Source: an uncultured Gammaproteobacteria bacterium
Lineage (GTDB): Bacteria > Pseudomonadota > Gammaproteobacteria > PS1 > Pseudothioglobaceae
NCBI GenBank assembly: GCA_902556205.1
Contig: CACDVH010000002.1
Span: 124,001-188,000 of the forward strand
Length of the DNA stretch: 64,000 bases
Direction of reading: 5' to 3'
Notes under the pieces: generated by a model
Database searches by the model: none
Told to the model about the DNA's origin: nothing
The model's input: only the letters and a program-made list of their open reading frames with translations
Part shown: positions 6,816-15,713 of the stretch, piece after piece
Position numbering within the stretch: the stretch's first letter is position 1
How the letters are laid out: each line of letters opens with the position of its first letter
Program-made: the position numbers and the translations under genes

Positions 6816-8087
6816 ATGGATAATTACATCCTTCCAAGAAAACAAGTTATTACTGTTTTTATTGTGTTTGCATTTGGATATTTTTTGTCTTGCTTATTAA
6901 GAGCAATTACAGCTACTCTTTCTCCAGTTTTTACTCTAGAATTTGACTTAATGGCGGCTGATTTAGGATTGCTTGCCGGAGGTTATTTTTTGGGTTTTGC
7001 ATCTATGCAAATTCCCCTTGGGTATTTACTAGATAAGCTTGGACCCAAAAAAATTGTATCTATATTTCTATTAATTGCATTTATTGGAACAGTATCTTTT
7101 GCCCTTGCTCAAAGCTTTTCAGGTCTTCTAATTTCTAGGATATTAATAGGAGTGGGATCAAGCGCTTGTTTAATGGCTCCACTAACTGGTTATAGAATTT
7201 GGCTTAAAGAAAATCAACAGCAAAGAGCCAATTCTTGGATGTTTATGATGGCTTCATTAGGATTTTTATCATCAACATTACCTATTCAACTTCTGTTACC
7301 TTCATTAGGCTGGAGATGGGTATTTGGTGGGATTTCAGTATTACTCTTAATTAGCATAATTTTGATGTTAGCTTTCATTCCTAAGTGGGACCATCAAAAA
7401 GATAAATCTTTGAAAAACCCAATAAAATCAGATTCATTTGCTGATGTTTGGAAAAATAAATTCTTTATCAGTGTTATTCCAATGGGATTATTTAATTACG
7501 GTGGGTTAATGGCAATTCAAACTTTATGGGCAGGACCCTGGATGACTAGAGTTGCAGGATATACTCCACTTGAGAGTGCTACAGGTTTATTTTCGATAAA
7601 TATTACAATGCTTGTTTCATTTTTTTTGTGGGGTTATTTTTTACCTAAAATTACAGACCTTGGTTTTAACGCATTAAAAATATTAAAACTTGGTTTGCCA
7701 ATTAGTTTTTTGGTTATGTTAACTATAATTGTTTTAGGATCAAAAGCAGGTGCTTTATTTATTACATTATTTATCCTAACTTCGATTTTCTTGTCTGTAA
7801 TACAGCCAGCCGTGGGTTTATCTTTTCAAAGTCATTTGGCAGGTAAAGCGCTTACATCATTCAATTTATTAATATTCTTAGGAGCCTTTATAATGCAGTG
7901 GTTTATTGGCTTTGTAATCGATTTAATTAAAAGTCTTGGCTATACTGAAATAACAGGATTTCAAACAGCATTTTCAGTTTTCTTATTATTAAGTTTAATT
8001 TCTTATATATTCTTTTTCATTATTAATAAAAAGAATGAAAATTTAAAAAAACAAAAAAATCAACTGCATAGATTATGGAGAAACTAA
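6816..8087 (+). CDS. Major facilitator superfamily transporter
   Basis: 423 residues with about twelve hydrophobic segments in two halves. The loop between helices 2 and 3 has GYLLDKLGPKK, the MFS motif A (G-x3-D-x2-G-x-[RK]), and RILIGVGSSACLMAPLTGY fits helix 4 of the superfamily. A basic loop near residue 190-215 separates the halves. The substrate cannot be read from the sequence. It starts 35 bases after the right attachment repeat and ends directly against the convergent sulfotransferase-like gene. Confidence 0.85.
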   Translation: MDNYILPRKQVITVFIVFAFGYFLSCLLRAITATLSPVFTLEFDLMAADLGLLAGGYFLGFASMQIPLGYLLDKLGPKKIVSIFLLIAFIGTVSFALAQSFSGLLISRILIGVGSSACLMAPLTGYRIWLKENQQQRANSWMFMMASLGFLSSTLPIQLLLPSLGWRWVFGGISVLLLISIILMLAFIPKWDHQKDKSLKNPIKSDSFADVWKNKFFISVIPMGLFNYGGLMAIQTLWAGPWMTRVAGYTPLESATGLFSINITMLVSFFLWGYFLPKITDLGFNALKILKLGLPISFLVMLTIIVLGSKAGALFITLFILTSIFLSVIQPAVGLSFQSHLAGKALTSFNLLIFLGAFIMQWFIGFVIDLIKSLGYTEITGFQTAFSVFLLLSLISYIFFFIINKKNENLKKQKNQLHRLWRN

Positions 8088-8966
8088 CTAAACTTTGTTA
8101 CTGATTATTGGAAATCTTTCTAAAAATTTTTTATGCAATTCTTCTCTAGCTGGACCAATTAAACTTTGTCGGTATTCTACAAGTGGACCAAAAATTTTTT
8201 GATTTTGTGAATAAAATTCATTTGACATCTTGATTCCAAGGAAATTAGCAAGGTAGTTTATTTCAACTGTTTTGGAGTCAATTCGAGGATTTGCCTTATT
8301 TACTTGTTTTATTATTGACTCCCAAAAGATTATCTCTAAATTCTTATCGTCAATGATACTATTAATAATTTTATCCCCTATAAATTCATTCTCAACAAAG
8401 CTATCAAAAGTATAAAGAGATAAAGAGCCTGAAATATTTTCTAAAAATCTATCAAAAAATAAGTCATAGTCAAAAGCAAATTGCCACCTAAATGTTCCCG
8501 TACCTATTGAGATATAGCCATAATGAATGATGTCATGCCCCATAGCTGAATAATTAAGAGATGCCCCATCACTTGATAATTGAGCATACAATGAATTAAA
8601 GTAATCCCATTGGCTCCTAAGGACCCCCACCCAATGAACTTCAGAAAAGCCAACTTCACAAGCCAATTGTTCAAATTGATTGGCTCTATAATTCTCGATA
8701 AGGATTGTTTCAAAATCTTCTGAGGAAATGAAAACTGTTTCTATTTTGTTATTTGATGCTTCCTCAAAAGCCTTGTTTAAAAAATTCTTAACAAAATCCC
8801 AATCATTTTTTATTATTCCACTTGGTATTTGAAAATGACTTTTATCATTTTCAATTTTAGGATAAAAAACTCCCACATCTTGAAGGGCAGCTCTATTTAA
8901 ATATAAGAATGTTTGAAATGAGCTAGAGGCAGTTTTATGAAGACCAAAATGGATTACTATTTTCAT
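8088..8966 (-). CDS. Sulfotransferase-like protein
   Basis: 292 residues. The N-terminus MKIVIHFGLHKTASSSFQTFLYLN matches the 5'-phosphosulfate-binding loop of PAPS-dependent sulfotransferases (GxxKTGSTSLQ-type), and GVLRSQWDYFNSLYAQL at about residue 115 matches the 3'-phosphate-binding R...S block. Bacterial members often decorate surface glycans or lipids, but no glycan cluster is present here. It has no signal peptide and is probably cytoplasmic. It faces the MFS gene tail to tail with no gap. The fold call is good; the acceptor is unknown. Confidence 0.75.
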   Translation of the reverse strand: MKIVIHFGLHKTASSSFQTFLYLNRAALQDVGVFYPKIENDKSHFQIPSGIIKNDWDFVKNFLNKAFEEASNNKIETVFISSEDFETILIENYRANQFEQLACEVGFSEVHWVGVLRSQWDYFNSLYAQLSSDGASLNYSAMGHDIIHYGYISIGTGTFRWQFAFDYDLFFDRFLENISGSLSLYTFDSFVENEFIGDKIINSIIDDKNLEIIFWESIIKQVNKANPRIDSKTVEINYLANFLGIKMSNEFYSQNQKIFGPLVEYRQSLIGPAREELHKKFLERFPIISNKV

Positions 8967-9028
8967 AAAAACAATTCTAGTATTAAAATATAAATAAAAT
9001 TTAATTTTACTTAGGAATTTCCATAAAC

Positions 9029-9056
9029 ATGATTAAAAGTATTGTTTTTTAATCAT
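9029..9056. repeat. Perfect 10-bp inverted repeat between divergent genes
   Basis: ATGATTAAAA and TTTTAATCAT are perfect complements around the 8-base centre GTATTGTT. It lies between the divergent sulfotransferase-like gene (start 8966) and the cytochrome b561 gene (start 9190), so it cannot be a terminator for either. It could be an operator. The rest of 8967-9189 is AT-rich, and I see nothing else convincing in it. Confidence 0.5.
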
Positions 9057-9189
9057 AATCAATCTCTAAGGTTTAATTAATGCATCATAGCACTAGAATT
9101 AATCCTCCAATTTAGCCATATGAGTGTATATTGCTTGCTCAAATTAACTTATGCGTATAAATTCTAAAATAAAGTTAGATACTTAGAAT

Positions 9190-9711
9190 ATGGATAAAAA
9201 AAATCTCAATCCTGATCAAAAGTTTAGTTATACGGCCAGGCTAATGCATTGGGGCTTTGTACTTTTGTTTATCTATGCCTTACTTAAGCAGATAGATGAA
9301 CTTAATCAATTAGAGGATGTGGCTCTTCTAAGATTTGAAGTAATTTTTGCAGGAGTATTTGTTCTATTACTTTTGATTCGCTTTGTTTACATGAAAACAA
9401 CACAAAAATCATCACTTCCTGATTCAGCGCCAAAGTCACAAGTTCTAGCTGCTAAGGTTGTTCATTCTGGAATGTATATTTGTCTTGCATTAATTCCGCT
9501 AACTGGGCTATTAATTGGACTACTTTTTTGGTTGGGCTTAAAAGACGGGTTTTTAATTGATTTAGCTATTGGATTTCATGAGCTTTTAGTGTCGGTTATC
9601 TATTGGCTTATAGGTCTTCATATTTTAGCTGCCGTTTATCACCGCTTAAAAAGAGACGGGGTCTGGTCTTCAATGGTGCCATTTTTGAAAGAAGAAAATA
9701 ATGAAAAATAA
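9190..9711 (+). CDS. Cytochrome b561 (CybB-type) membrane di-haem protein
   Basis: 173 residues with four membrane helices. Histidines sit where the CybB family (PF01292) places its haem ligands: ARLMHWGF in helix 1, AAKVVHSGMY in helix 3, GFHELLVS and GLHILAAVYHRLKRDG in helix 4. The last block, with the basic RLKRDG following the helix, is characteristic. The family shuttles electrons in the inner membrane, with ubiquinol or superoxide proposed as donors. It is followed at once by the mutT-like gene. Confidence 0.88.
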   Translation: MDKKNLNPDQKFSYTARLMHWGFVLLFIYALLKQIDELNQLEDVALLRFEVIFAGVFVLLLLIRFVYMKTTQKSSLPDSAPKSQVLAAKVVHSGMYICLALIPLTGLLIGLLFWLGLKDGFLIDLAIGFHELLVSVIYWLIGLHILAAVYHRLKRDGVWSSMVPFLKEENNEK

Positions 9712-9747
9712 AGATTTGAGCTTTTTGTTTATTAGAGCAATTAATTG

Positions 9748-10134
9748 ATGCATCAAATGAATCCTATAGATGTTGTTGCTGCAATTATTAAAAGGGAGGA
9801 TTACTACCTTCTTGCTAAAAGGAATAAAGATAAATACATGGGTCTCAAATGGGAGTTTCCAGGCGGCAAGGTTGAGCAAAATGAAAGCTTTAAGGAGGCC
9901 TTGTCTAGAGAGATTCTTGAAGAGCTCAATGTCAACATACAGATTCATAGCAAAGTCGCTGAAGAGAGATACCAGGATGAAGAGATCAATATTACTTTGC
10001 ATTACTACATATGCTCACTAATTGATACAGATATTGTTTTGTCAGAACACGAAGCAATAGAATGGGTCAAAAAACAAGACTTTTTAAAGTATGAATTTGT
10101 TCCGGGTGATGGCGACATTACATCACTAATATAA
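9748..10134 (+). CDS. mutT: MutT-type Nudix hydrolase (8-oxo-dGTP diphosphatase)
   Basis: About 128 residues. The Nudix box is intact: GGKVEQNESFKEALSREILEEL fits G-x5-E-x7-R-E-x2-E-E. DVVAAIIKREDYYLLAKR and KWEFPGGK fit MutT, which hydrolyses oxidised guanine nucleotides so they are not built into DNA. The C-terminal half is short, ending ...VPGDGDITSLI. ATG codons at 9748 and 9757 and a TTG at 9745 are all possible starts; 9748 is used. Substrate is inferred from family similarity. Confidence 0.85.
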   Translation: MHQMNPIDVVAAIIKREDYYLLAKRNKDKYMGLKWEFPGGKVEQNESFKEALSREILEELNVNIQIHSKVAEERYQDEEINITLHYYICSLIDTDIVLSEHEAIEWVKKQDFLKYEFVPGDGDITSLI

Positions 10135-10167
10135 TCTCTTCCAAAAAATACCTTATCATTTAGGCTT

Positions 10168-10917
10168 ATGAGCTATCTATCTTATAAAAAAATAGGCAAA
10201 GGGAAGCCATTTGTTCTAGTCCATGGTTACCTTGGTGGTCAAAATATGTGGAAATTTCAGGAGGAGCTAAAAAATGATTTTGAGTTAATTATGCCTTCTC
10301 TTGCTGGTTATGGAGAGAGCGCTGAAATGACTGCACCTTCAACAATTAGAGAAAATGCCAATCTAGTTTACGAACTCCTTGATCATTTAAATATTGATCA
10401 GTTCTATTTGCTGGGTCACTCCATGGGCGGCATGATCGTTCAAGAGATGGCAGCGATGAAACCTGATCGAGTTGAGAAGCTGATTTGTCTTGGTACAGGA
10501 TCGATTGGCATCCTGCCAAATAGATTTGAAACTATAGAGGAGTCTAGAACAAAAATTAAAACTATCGGAATTAAAAAGACTCGAGAAAACATAGCAAAGA
10601 CTTGGTTTATTGATTATCTTAAAGCTGAAGGATATGAGCTATGTCTTCAAGAGGGTGCTAAAGCAACAACTCAAGCGGCCCTGGCAAGCCTTGATGCCTG
10701 GGATTGCTGGGATGGAAGAGGGCAGTTGTCAGAGATTACATCACCTACTTTAATTCTTTGGTCAAACAAAGATCGCTCTTATGATTTAAACCAACAAAAC
10801 ATTCTCATTCAAGGGATTAAAAATTCTCGATTAGAGATCATAAAAGACTGCGCGCATAATTCACATATGGAACAGCCTAAACTAGTAAATAATTCTATTA
10901 AACAGTTCCTCACTTAG
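10168..10917 (+). CDS. Alpha/beta-fold hydrolase
   Basis: 249 residues without signal peptide. HGYLGG near residue 19 is the oxyanion region, GHSMGGMIVQEMA carries the nucleophile serine, SNKDRSYDL probably provides the acid, and CAHNSHMEQP the catalytic histidine. The order and spacing fit a complete alpha/beta hydrolase with a short lid. Related proteins include esterases, BioH-like and haloperoxidase-like enzymes; the substrate cannot be read. It ends 60 bases before the promoter of the betaine transporter. Confidence 0.85.
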   Translation: MSYLSYKKIGKGKPFVLVHGYLGGQNMWKFQEELKNDFELIMPSLAGYGESAEMTAPSTIRENANLVYELLDHLNIDQFYLLGHSMGGMIVQEMAAMKPDRVEKLICLGTGSIGILPNRFETIEESRTKIKTIGIKKTRENIAKTWFIDYLKAEGYELCLQEGAKATTQAALASLDAWDCWDGRGQLSEITSPTLILWSNKDRSYDLNQQNILIQGIKNSRLEIIKDCAHNSHMEQPKLVNNSIKQFLT

Positions 10918-10976
10918 TAAAAAATCTTTGTTATGTTTCATTTTGAATTACATTTAATTTTTATAGACAATTAGTG

Positions 10977-11006
10977 TTGAAACATATATATTAATTGATG
11001 TATACT
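10977..11006 (+). promoter_or_regulatory. Sigma-70-type promoter of the betaine transporter
   Basis: A -35 box TTGAAA (10977-10982), an 18-base spacer and a -10 box TATACT (11001-11006) lie 68 bases upstream of the binding-protein start. Confidence 0.65.
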
Positions 11007-11074
11007 CAAGTCTTTCAAGCTGTAAATTTTATGACTGTCAGATTGAAAAATTACGTTAATCAAAGGAGAAAATA

Positions 11075-12037
11075 ATGAAAATAATGAAAAAAACAGCTAT
11101 TGCAGCTGTTGTGGCGCTTTCTGCCTCAATGACAACCTATGCTGAAAAAGTTAATATTGGTGATCCAGGTTGGACTGGTGCAACAGCAATTGCAAACCTA
11201 CTATCTGCTGTTATTACTGAAAAAATGGGTGGTGAGGTTGACTTGGTGCCTGGTAATAATACAGCCATCTATGGTGCAATCGATAGAAGCAAAGGCGAAA
11301 TTGAAGTTCATCCGGACATTTGGCTTCCAAATCAACAAGCCTACACAAATGATCTGGTTCCTAAAGGAACTTTGAAACTGAGTGATAAGAGCTACGAAGG
11401 TAACCAAGGTTACTGCGTCTCTCAAGCGTTTGCTAATGAAATGAACATTACATCAATTTTTGATCTTGGTAGACCTGAAGTAGTTGCCGCTATGGATAGT
11501 GATGGTAACGGAAAAGGTGAATTTTGGATTGGTGCGGATGGTTGGGCGTCAGCAAATGTTAACGAAGTTAAAGTCAGAGACTATAAATTGTTAGATGCTG
11601 GTATTGAGCCAATTAGAGCTGCTGAAGCTGTTAAAAATGCTCGTGTCCTTGACTCTATTAAAAAGGGTGAGGGTTACGCATTCTATTGCTATAAGCCACA
11701 TGCAATATGGGGTATGGCTGATGTTGTAATGTTAACTGAGCCAACTCATGACCCAGCGGCATACAAGATGATTCAACCTTCAGAAGATGCTGACTGGTAT
11801 GCAAAATCTTATGTTGCCTCTAAGGATGCCCTTAAGAACATTCAGATTGGATGGGGCACTTCACTGGAAGGCAAATCTCCTGCAATCGTTGAATTCTTTA
11901 ACAATTTTCAGTTGACGTCAGACGACGTATCCTGGTTAGCTTATGAAGTATCTGTTAACCAAAGAGATCCAGCTGAAGTTGCTAGAGACTGGATGTCACA
12001 GAACGAAGATACAGTTGATGGCTGGTTAGGTCTATAA
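11075..12037 (+). CDS. Glycine betaine/proline-type ABC transporter, periplasmic binding protein
   Basis: 320 residues. A signal peptide (MKIMKKTAIAAVVALSASMTTYA) precedes an OpuAC domain (PF04069): VNIGDPGWTGATAIANLLSAVI, then EVHPDIWLPNQ, and tryptophans spread along the sequence (GADGWASAN, AIWGMAD, VSWLAYEV) that in this family cage the trimethylammonium group. The start at 11075 is supported by AAAGGAG six bases upstream. A terminator at 12058-12088 separates it from the ATPase, so the binding protein can be made in excess. The ligand could be glycine betaine, proline betaine, choline or another quaternary amine. Confidence 0.9.
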   Translation: MKIMKKTAIAAVVALSASMTTYAEKVNIGDPGWTGATAIANLLSAVITEKMGGEVDLVPGNNTAIYGAIDRSKGEIEVHPDIWLPNQQAYTNDLVPKGTLKLSDKSYEGNQGYCVSQAFANEMNITSIFDLGRPEVVAAMDSDGNGKGEFWIGADGWASANVNEVKVRDYKLLDAGIEPIRAAEAVKNARVLDSIKKGEGYAFYCYKPHAIWGMADVVMLTEPTHDPAAYKMIQPSEDADWYAKSYVASKDALKNIQIGWGTSLEGKSPAIVEFFNNFQLTSDDVSWLAYEVSVNQRDPAEVARDWMSQNEDTVDGWLGL

Positions 12038-12057
12038 TCTAACTAGTTCGACCTAGA

Positions 12058-12088
12058 ACCGGCGTTTTATAGGCGCCGGTTTTTTTTC
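12058..12088 (+). terminator. Intrinsic terminator after the betaine-binding protein gene
   Basis: The stem ACCGGCG (12058-12064) pairs with CGCCGGT (12074-12080) around a 9-base loop, followed by an uninterrupted T run. It lies inside the operon, so it probably acts as a partial terminator that lowers expression of the downstream genes. Confidence 0.88.
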
Positions 12089-12104
12089 AATTAATAAATT
12101 TGCC

Positions 12105-13169
12105 ATGTCTACAGAAAATTCAGGTAGCTCTATACAGATTCAAAATGTCTCAAAGATCTTTGGAAATACCTCTAAAGAAGCCCTAGATGCTATAAATAAT
12201 AAGCTTGTTACAAAGCAAGAAGCTTTAGAAAAATACAATTCAGTTATTGGTGTTTCTGACGTTTCATTTGATATCAATCCTGGAGAAATCTTCTGCGTTA
12301 TGGGTTTGTCAGGAAGTGGCAAATCTACCCTTGTAAGACATATCAATAGACTACTGGAACCAACGATGGGAAAAATTCTAATCGATGGTCAAGATGTTAT
12401 GGCACTTGAGAAACAAGACCTACAAGATTTTAGAAACAAAAAAATAGGCATGGTTTTTCAAAATTTTGCATTGATGCCGCATCGGTCAGTAATAGATAAC
12501 ATTGCTATGCCTCTTGAAATTAGAGGGGTCAACAAAAATAACAGGTATGGAAAAGCTAACGAAATACTAAATATCGTAGAGTTGCAGGGCTGGGGAAATA
12601 AATACGCACACGAGCTGTCTGGCGGAATGCAGCAACGTGTTGGATTGGCTAGAGCTCTCGCAGCTGATCCAGAAATCCTATTAATGGATGAACCTTTTAG
12701 TGCACTTGACCCTCTTATTAGAAGGCAACTCCAAAAAGAATTCATTAAATTATCAAAACAATTAAAGAAAACAACAGTATTTATTACTCATGATTTAGAT
12801 GAGGCAGTAAAGGTTGGTCATCGTATTGCTATCATGCGAGATGGAATGGTTATTCAAGTTGGAACACCTGAAGAAATTGTTATGAATCCAAAGGACGACT
12901 ATGTTGCTGACTTTGTTAAAGGCATCTCAAGGCTTGAAGTGGTCAAAGCTAAATCAATCATGAAGTCAATTGATCAGTTTGTCCAAGAGAGTGGCGCTAT
13001 TCCCAATGAGGCTCTCAGAATGAATGAGAACGATGATCTAAGTAGCCTTATTGAGCATTCAGTATCAAGCAACAAACCTATAGTCATTTGTAATAAAGAA
13101 GGAAGTGAGCTTGGAGTAGTGACTCAAAAAGACCTTCTTGTATCTATAGTTGAGGGTCAAGATGAGTAA
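12105..13169 (+). CDS. Glycine betaine/proline-type ABC transporter, ATP-binding subunit
   Basis: 354 residues. The N-terminal 40 residues (IQIQNVSKIFG...KYNSVIGVSDVSF) are the extended start typical of ProV/OpuAA. Walker A is GLSGSGKST, the Q-loop VFQNFALMPH, the signature LSGGMQQR, Walker B ILLMDEPFSALDP and the switch histidine FITHD. About 85 residues follow the ATPase domain and include KPIVICNKEGSELGVVTQKDLL, like one CBS motif; ProV normally has two, so the regulatory tail looks shortened. It overlaps the permease gene by 8 bases. Confidence 0.9.
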   Translation: MSTENSGSSIQIQNVSKIFGNTSKEALDAINNKLVTKQEALEKYNSVIGVSDVSFDINPGEIFCVMGLSGSGKSTLVRHINRLLEPTMGKILIDGQDVMALEKQDLQDFRNKKIGMVFQNFALMPHRSVIDNIAMPLEIRGVNKNNRYGKANEILNIVELQGWGNKYAHELSGGMQQRVGLARALAADPEILLMDEPFSALDPLIRRQLQKEFIKLSKQLKKTTVFITHDLDEAVKVGHRIAIMRDGMVIQVGTPEEIVMNPKDDYVADFVKGISRLEVVKAKSIMKSIDQFVQESGAIPNEALRMNENDDLSSLIEHSVSSNKPIVICNKEGSELGVVTQKDLLVSIVEGQDE

Positions 13170-14658
13170 AGATAAATATATCAACACTGATCAAATTAGA
13201 AGCTTTGTAAAGACAAGTCACGACTACTATATTCATGAATTTGAAAAAATTAACAACAACTCTAAGTTTGTCTTATCATTCAATTTATTTGCCTTCTTGT
13301 TTGGGTCTATCTGGTTTGGTATCAGAAACATATGGAATTGGGCTCTAGCATTCCTCATTATTGAAACCTTTGCTATTGTTCAAATTGTCAGAGGTTTTTT
13401 TGGTAATATTAGTTCAGAAGCCTATATAAAAATTGATAAGATTCAGTCCACAATTGATTTTCGTGAGAAGCAACTTCAAGCTGCAATCGAGAAGAATTCA
13501 GACAAAGTGGAGATGTTCAAAAGAACGATTAAGTCTCTTGAGGATTCGATTGAAGGCTATTTACAGGAAGCTCAGGCTATTGAAGCTTCCGGAGTTTGGA
13601 TTGCAATTAGTGGCATAATTTTGTTTCTTTTTATTCGATTTGCTCAAGGCATTCTTGCTAATTCAATCTTAGAAAAAAGATTCTCAGAATGGCTTTCAAA
13701 TAAATTGATTAGCCCTGGAATGCAGTTTAAAAATTACTTATTGAGTATTTCTTTTTCTCTTGTTATCATTGTCTTTTCAGCGATTCATTATAGCTTTCCA
13801 ACGCTCATTCAAGTATTCTCCGACTTCCCTACGCATCCTGATATCAGGCTTGCATCTATTGATGGTGTTGAAAGAACTTTTGATTATGCAGTGATAAAGG
13901 GTGATGTCCTCTTTAGTGCTATTACTGTTGGTATTCGCTCAGTTCTTGACTCTTTAGAAATGCTCTTTGTTACAACTCCATGGATAGTTGTAATCAGTGC
14001 TATTGTGTTAATGACAGGACTCTCAGCTGGGCCTCGTGCAGCACTTTATTCTCTCTCATTTCTAGCATATATGGGCTTTTTAGGCTTCTGGATTAAGGCG
14101 ATGACCACTCTGGCTCTTTTAGGTACAGCAGCAATCCTTAGTATATCTATAGGCATCCCTCTCGGTATCTATTGCTCAACAAGACCAAGGTTTTATGCCT
14201 TTATTAGGCCGATTATGGACTTTATGCAAACTATGCCCGCGTTTGTATTTATGATTCCAGTCATTGCTTTTTTTGGAACAGGAAAGGTTTCAGCAGTTAT
14301 TATTACGATGATTTTCGGAGGCACGCCTGTTGTTAGGCTGACTGTTCTTGGGCTAAAAGGTGTTCCTGAGTCTATTAGAGAGGCTGCAATTGCCTATGGC
14401 GCCTCTAAATGGTATTTGCTGACAAAGGTTGATTTACCCTTAGCGATGCCAACGATTTTAGCTGGAGTTAATCAAACCGTTATGCTCAGCCTTGCAATGG
14501 TGGTGGTCGCTTCACTGATTGGAGCGAAAGGCTTAGGCCAAGATGTCTTAGAAGCTCTACAGTACGCCAATGTTGGTCAGGGAATTCTTGCTGGAATTGC
14601 AATCCTATTTTGTGCTCTAATCCTTGACAGGGTTATACAAGGAAAGAAAAAGGACTAA
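13162..14658 (+). CDS. Glycine betaine/proline-type ABC transporter permease with N-terminal extension
   Basis: The ATG at 13162 overlaps the ATPase gene end and is preferred over a TTG at 13150; it gives 498 residues. The C-terminal 230 residues are a ProW-type permease, with EAAIAYGASKWYLLTKVDLPLAMPTILAG as the coupling EAA loop. The N-terminal half is unusual: FVLSFNLFAFLFGSIWFGIRNIW (about 37-59) resembles the DUF2628 membrane segment, a charged coiled coil runs at about 88-140, and two more membrane segments follow. ProW of Escherichia coli is about 354 residues, so the extension is substantial. The core call is secure; the role of the extension is unknown. Confidence 0.88.
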   Translation: MSKDKYINTDQIRSFVKTSHDYYIHEFEKINNNSKFVLSFNLFAFLFGSIWFGIRNIWNWALAFLIIETFAIVQIVRGFFGNISSEAYIKIDKIQSTIDFREKQLQAAIEKNSDKVEMFKRTIKSLEDSIEGYLQEAQAIEASGVWIAISGIILFLFIRFAQGILANSILEKRFSEWLSNKLISPGMQFKNYLLSISFSLVIIVFSAIHYSFPTLIQVFSDFPTHPDIRLASIDGVERTFDYAVIKGDVLFSAITVGIRSVLDSLEMLFVTTPWIVVISAIVLMTGLSAGPRAALYSLSFLAYMGFLGFWIKAMTTLALLGTAAILSISIGIPLGIYCSTRPRFYAFIRPIMDFMQTMPAFVFMIPVIAFFGTGKVSAVIITMIFGGTPVVRLTVLGLKGVPESIREAAIAYGASKWYLLTKVDLPLAMPTILAGVNQTVMLSLAMVVVASLIGAKGLGQDVLEALQYANVGQGILAGIAILFCALILDRVIQGKKKD

Positions 14659-14667
14659 GTTAATTGC

Positions 14668-15651
14668 CTATTCAAAAGCCCATTCAAATGCTGGAATAGC
14701 GGCAGATCCTCCAGTATGAAGAAATAGAACCTTATCAGAAGGTTTGAAGAAGTTTGACTTGATTAATCCAATAAGTCCATCGAAAGCTTTGCCAGAGTAT
14801 ACAGGATCTAATAATATTCCTTCTTTGGTTGCCATCAAACTTAAAGCTTTTCTCATACCATCAGTTGGTTCTGCGTATCCAGGCCCAACGAAGCCATCCA
14901 TTATAATAACATCCTCTTTAGCAGGAGGGGACCCCATAACGTATTCGAGTGAATTAATTGCTAATTCAAATACTTTATCTTCTTGATCTTTTTTTGAACC
15001 TTTTATGCTTATTCCAATTACTTGAATATCACTTTTAAAAATAGTTTTACCTGCTATTAAACCAGCATGTGTTCCGCCACTTCCAGTTGCCAATATGATA
15101 TGGCTAAAAGCCTCTGAGTTTTGATCCTTAATAATTTCTCTGAAGCATTCAATATACCCAAGCTCTCCAAGATGATTGCTTCCACCTACTGGAATAAAAT
15201 AAGGATTTTCACCATTTTGTATTCTTTCTTCAATAATTTCATCAGCATATTCTTCGACAACTCTATCATTTGGGCACATAACCATCTCTGCACCAAAAAC
15301 TTTATTTAGGAAGACATTACCAGAGTTGTTATAAATATCTGGCGCATTTTTGAGTCTATGCTCAAGAATGATAAGGCACTTTAACCCTAGTTTTGCGCAT
15401 GCTGCTGCAGTTTGTCTGGCGTGATTAGACTGAATAGCTCCAACCGTCACTACAAGGCTGGCATTCTTATCTAAAGCATCAGCAAGGATAAATTCAAGTT
15501 TTCTTGTTTTATTACCCCCAGTTGCCAAGCCAGTACAGTCGTCTCTCTTGATGTATATCTGAGGTCCAGCTAGATAGTCAGAAATACTCTTTAAATGCTC
15601 TATAGGGGTAGGAAAGTGCCCTAGGTTTACTCTTTGAAAATTTTCAATCAT
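14668..15651 (-). CDS. PLP enzyme of the D-cysteine desulfhydrase / L-cysteate sulfo-lyase family
   Basis: 327 residues of the ACC deaminase/DcyD fold. IKRDDCTGLATGGNKTRKLEF contains the PLP-binding lysine, GAIQSNHARQTAAA holds the carboxylate-binding SNH block, and ATGSGGTHAGL the phosphate loop. The DDCTGLATGGNKTRK wording is closer, as I recall the families, to L-cysteate sulfo-lyase (CuyA) than to enterobacterial DcyD (DDVTPMAMGGNKLRK). CuyA releases sulfite, ammonia and pyruvate from L-cysteate; DcyD releases sulfide from D-cysteine. It converges on the betaine transporter with a 9-base gap. Family secure, substrate open. Confidence 0.82.
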   Translation of the reverse strand: MIENFQRVNLGHFPTPIEHLKSISDYLAGPQIYIKRDDCTGLATGGNKTRKLEFILADALDKNASLVVTVGAIQSNHARQTAAACAKLGLKCLIILEHRLKNAPDIYNNSGNVFLNKVFGAEMVMCPNDRVVEEYADEIIEERIQNGENPYFIPVGGSNHLGELGYIECFREIIKDQNSEAFSHIILATGSGGTHAGLIAGKTIFKSDIQVIGISIKGSKKDQEDKVFELAINSLEYVMGSPPAKEDVIIMDGFVGPGYAEPTDGMRKALSLMATKEGILLDPVYSGKAFDGLIGLIKSNFFKPSDKVLFLHTGGSAAIPAFEWAFE

Positions 15652-15713
15652 ATTAAGAGATTCATCTGAATAACTATTTTTAAATTGATTTTATAGTTAA
15701 ACTTTTAAAACAA

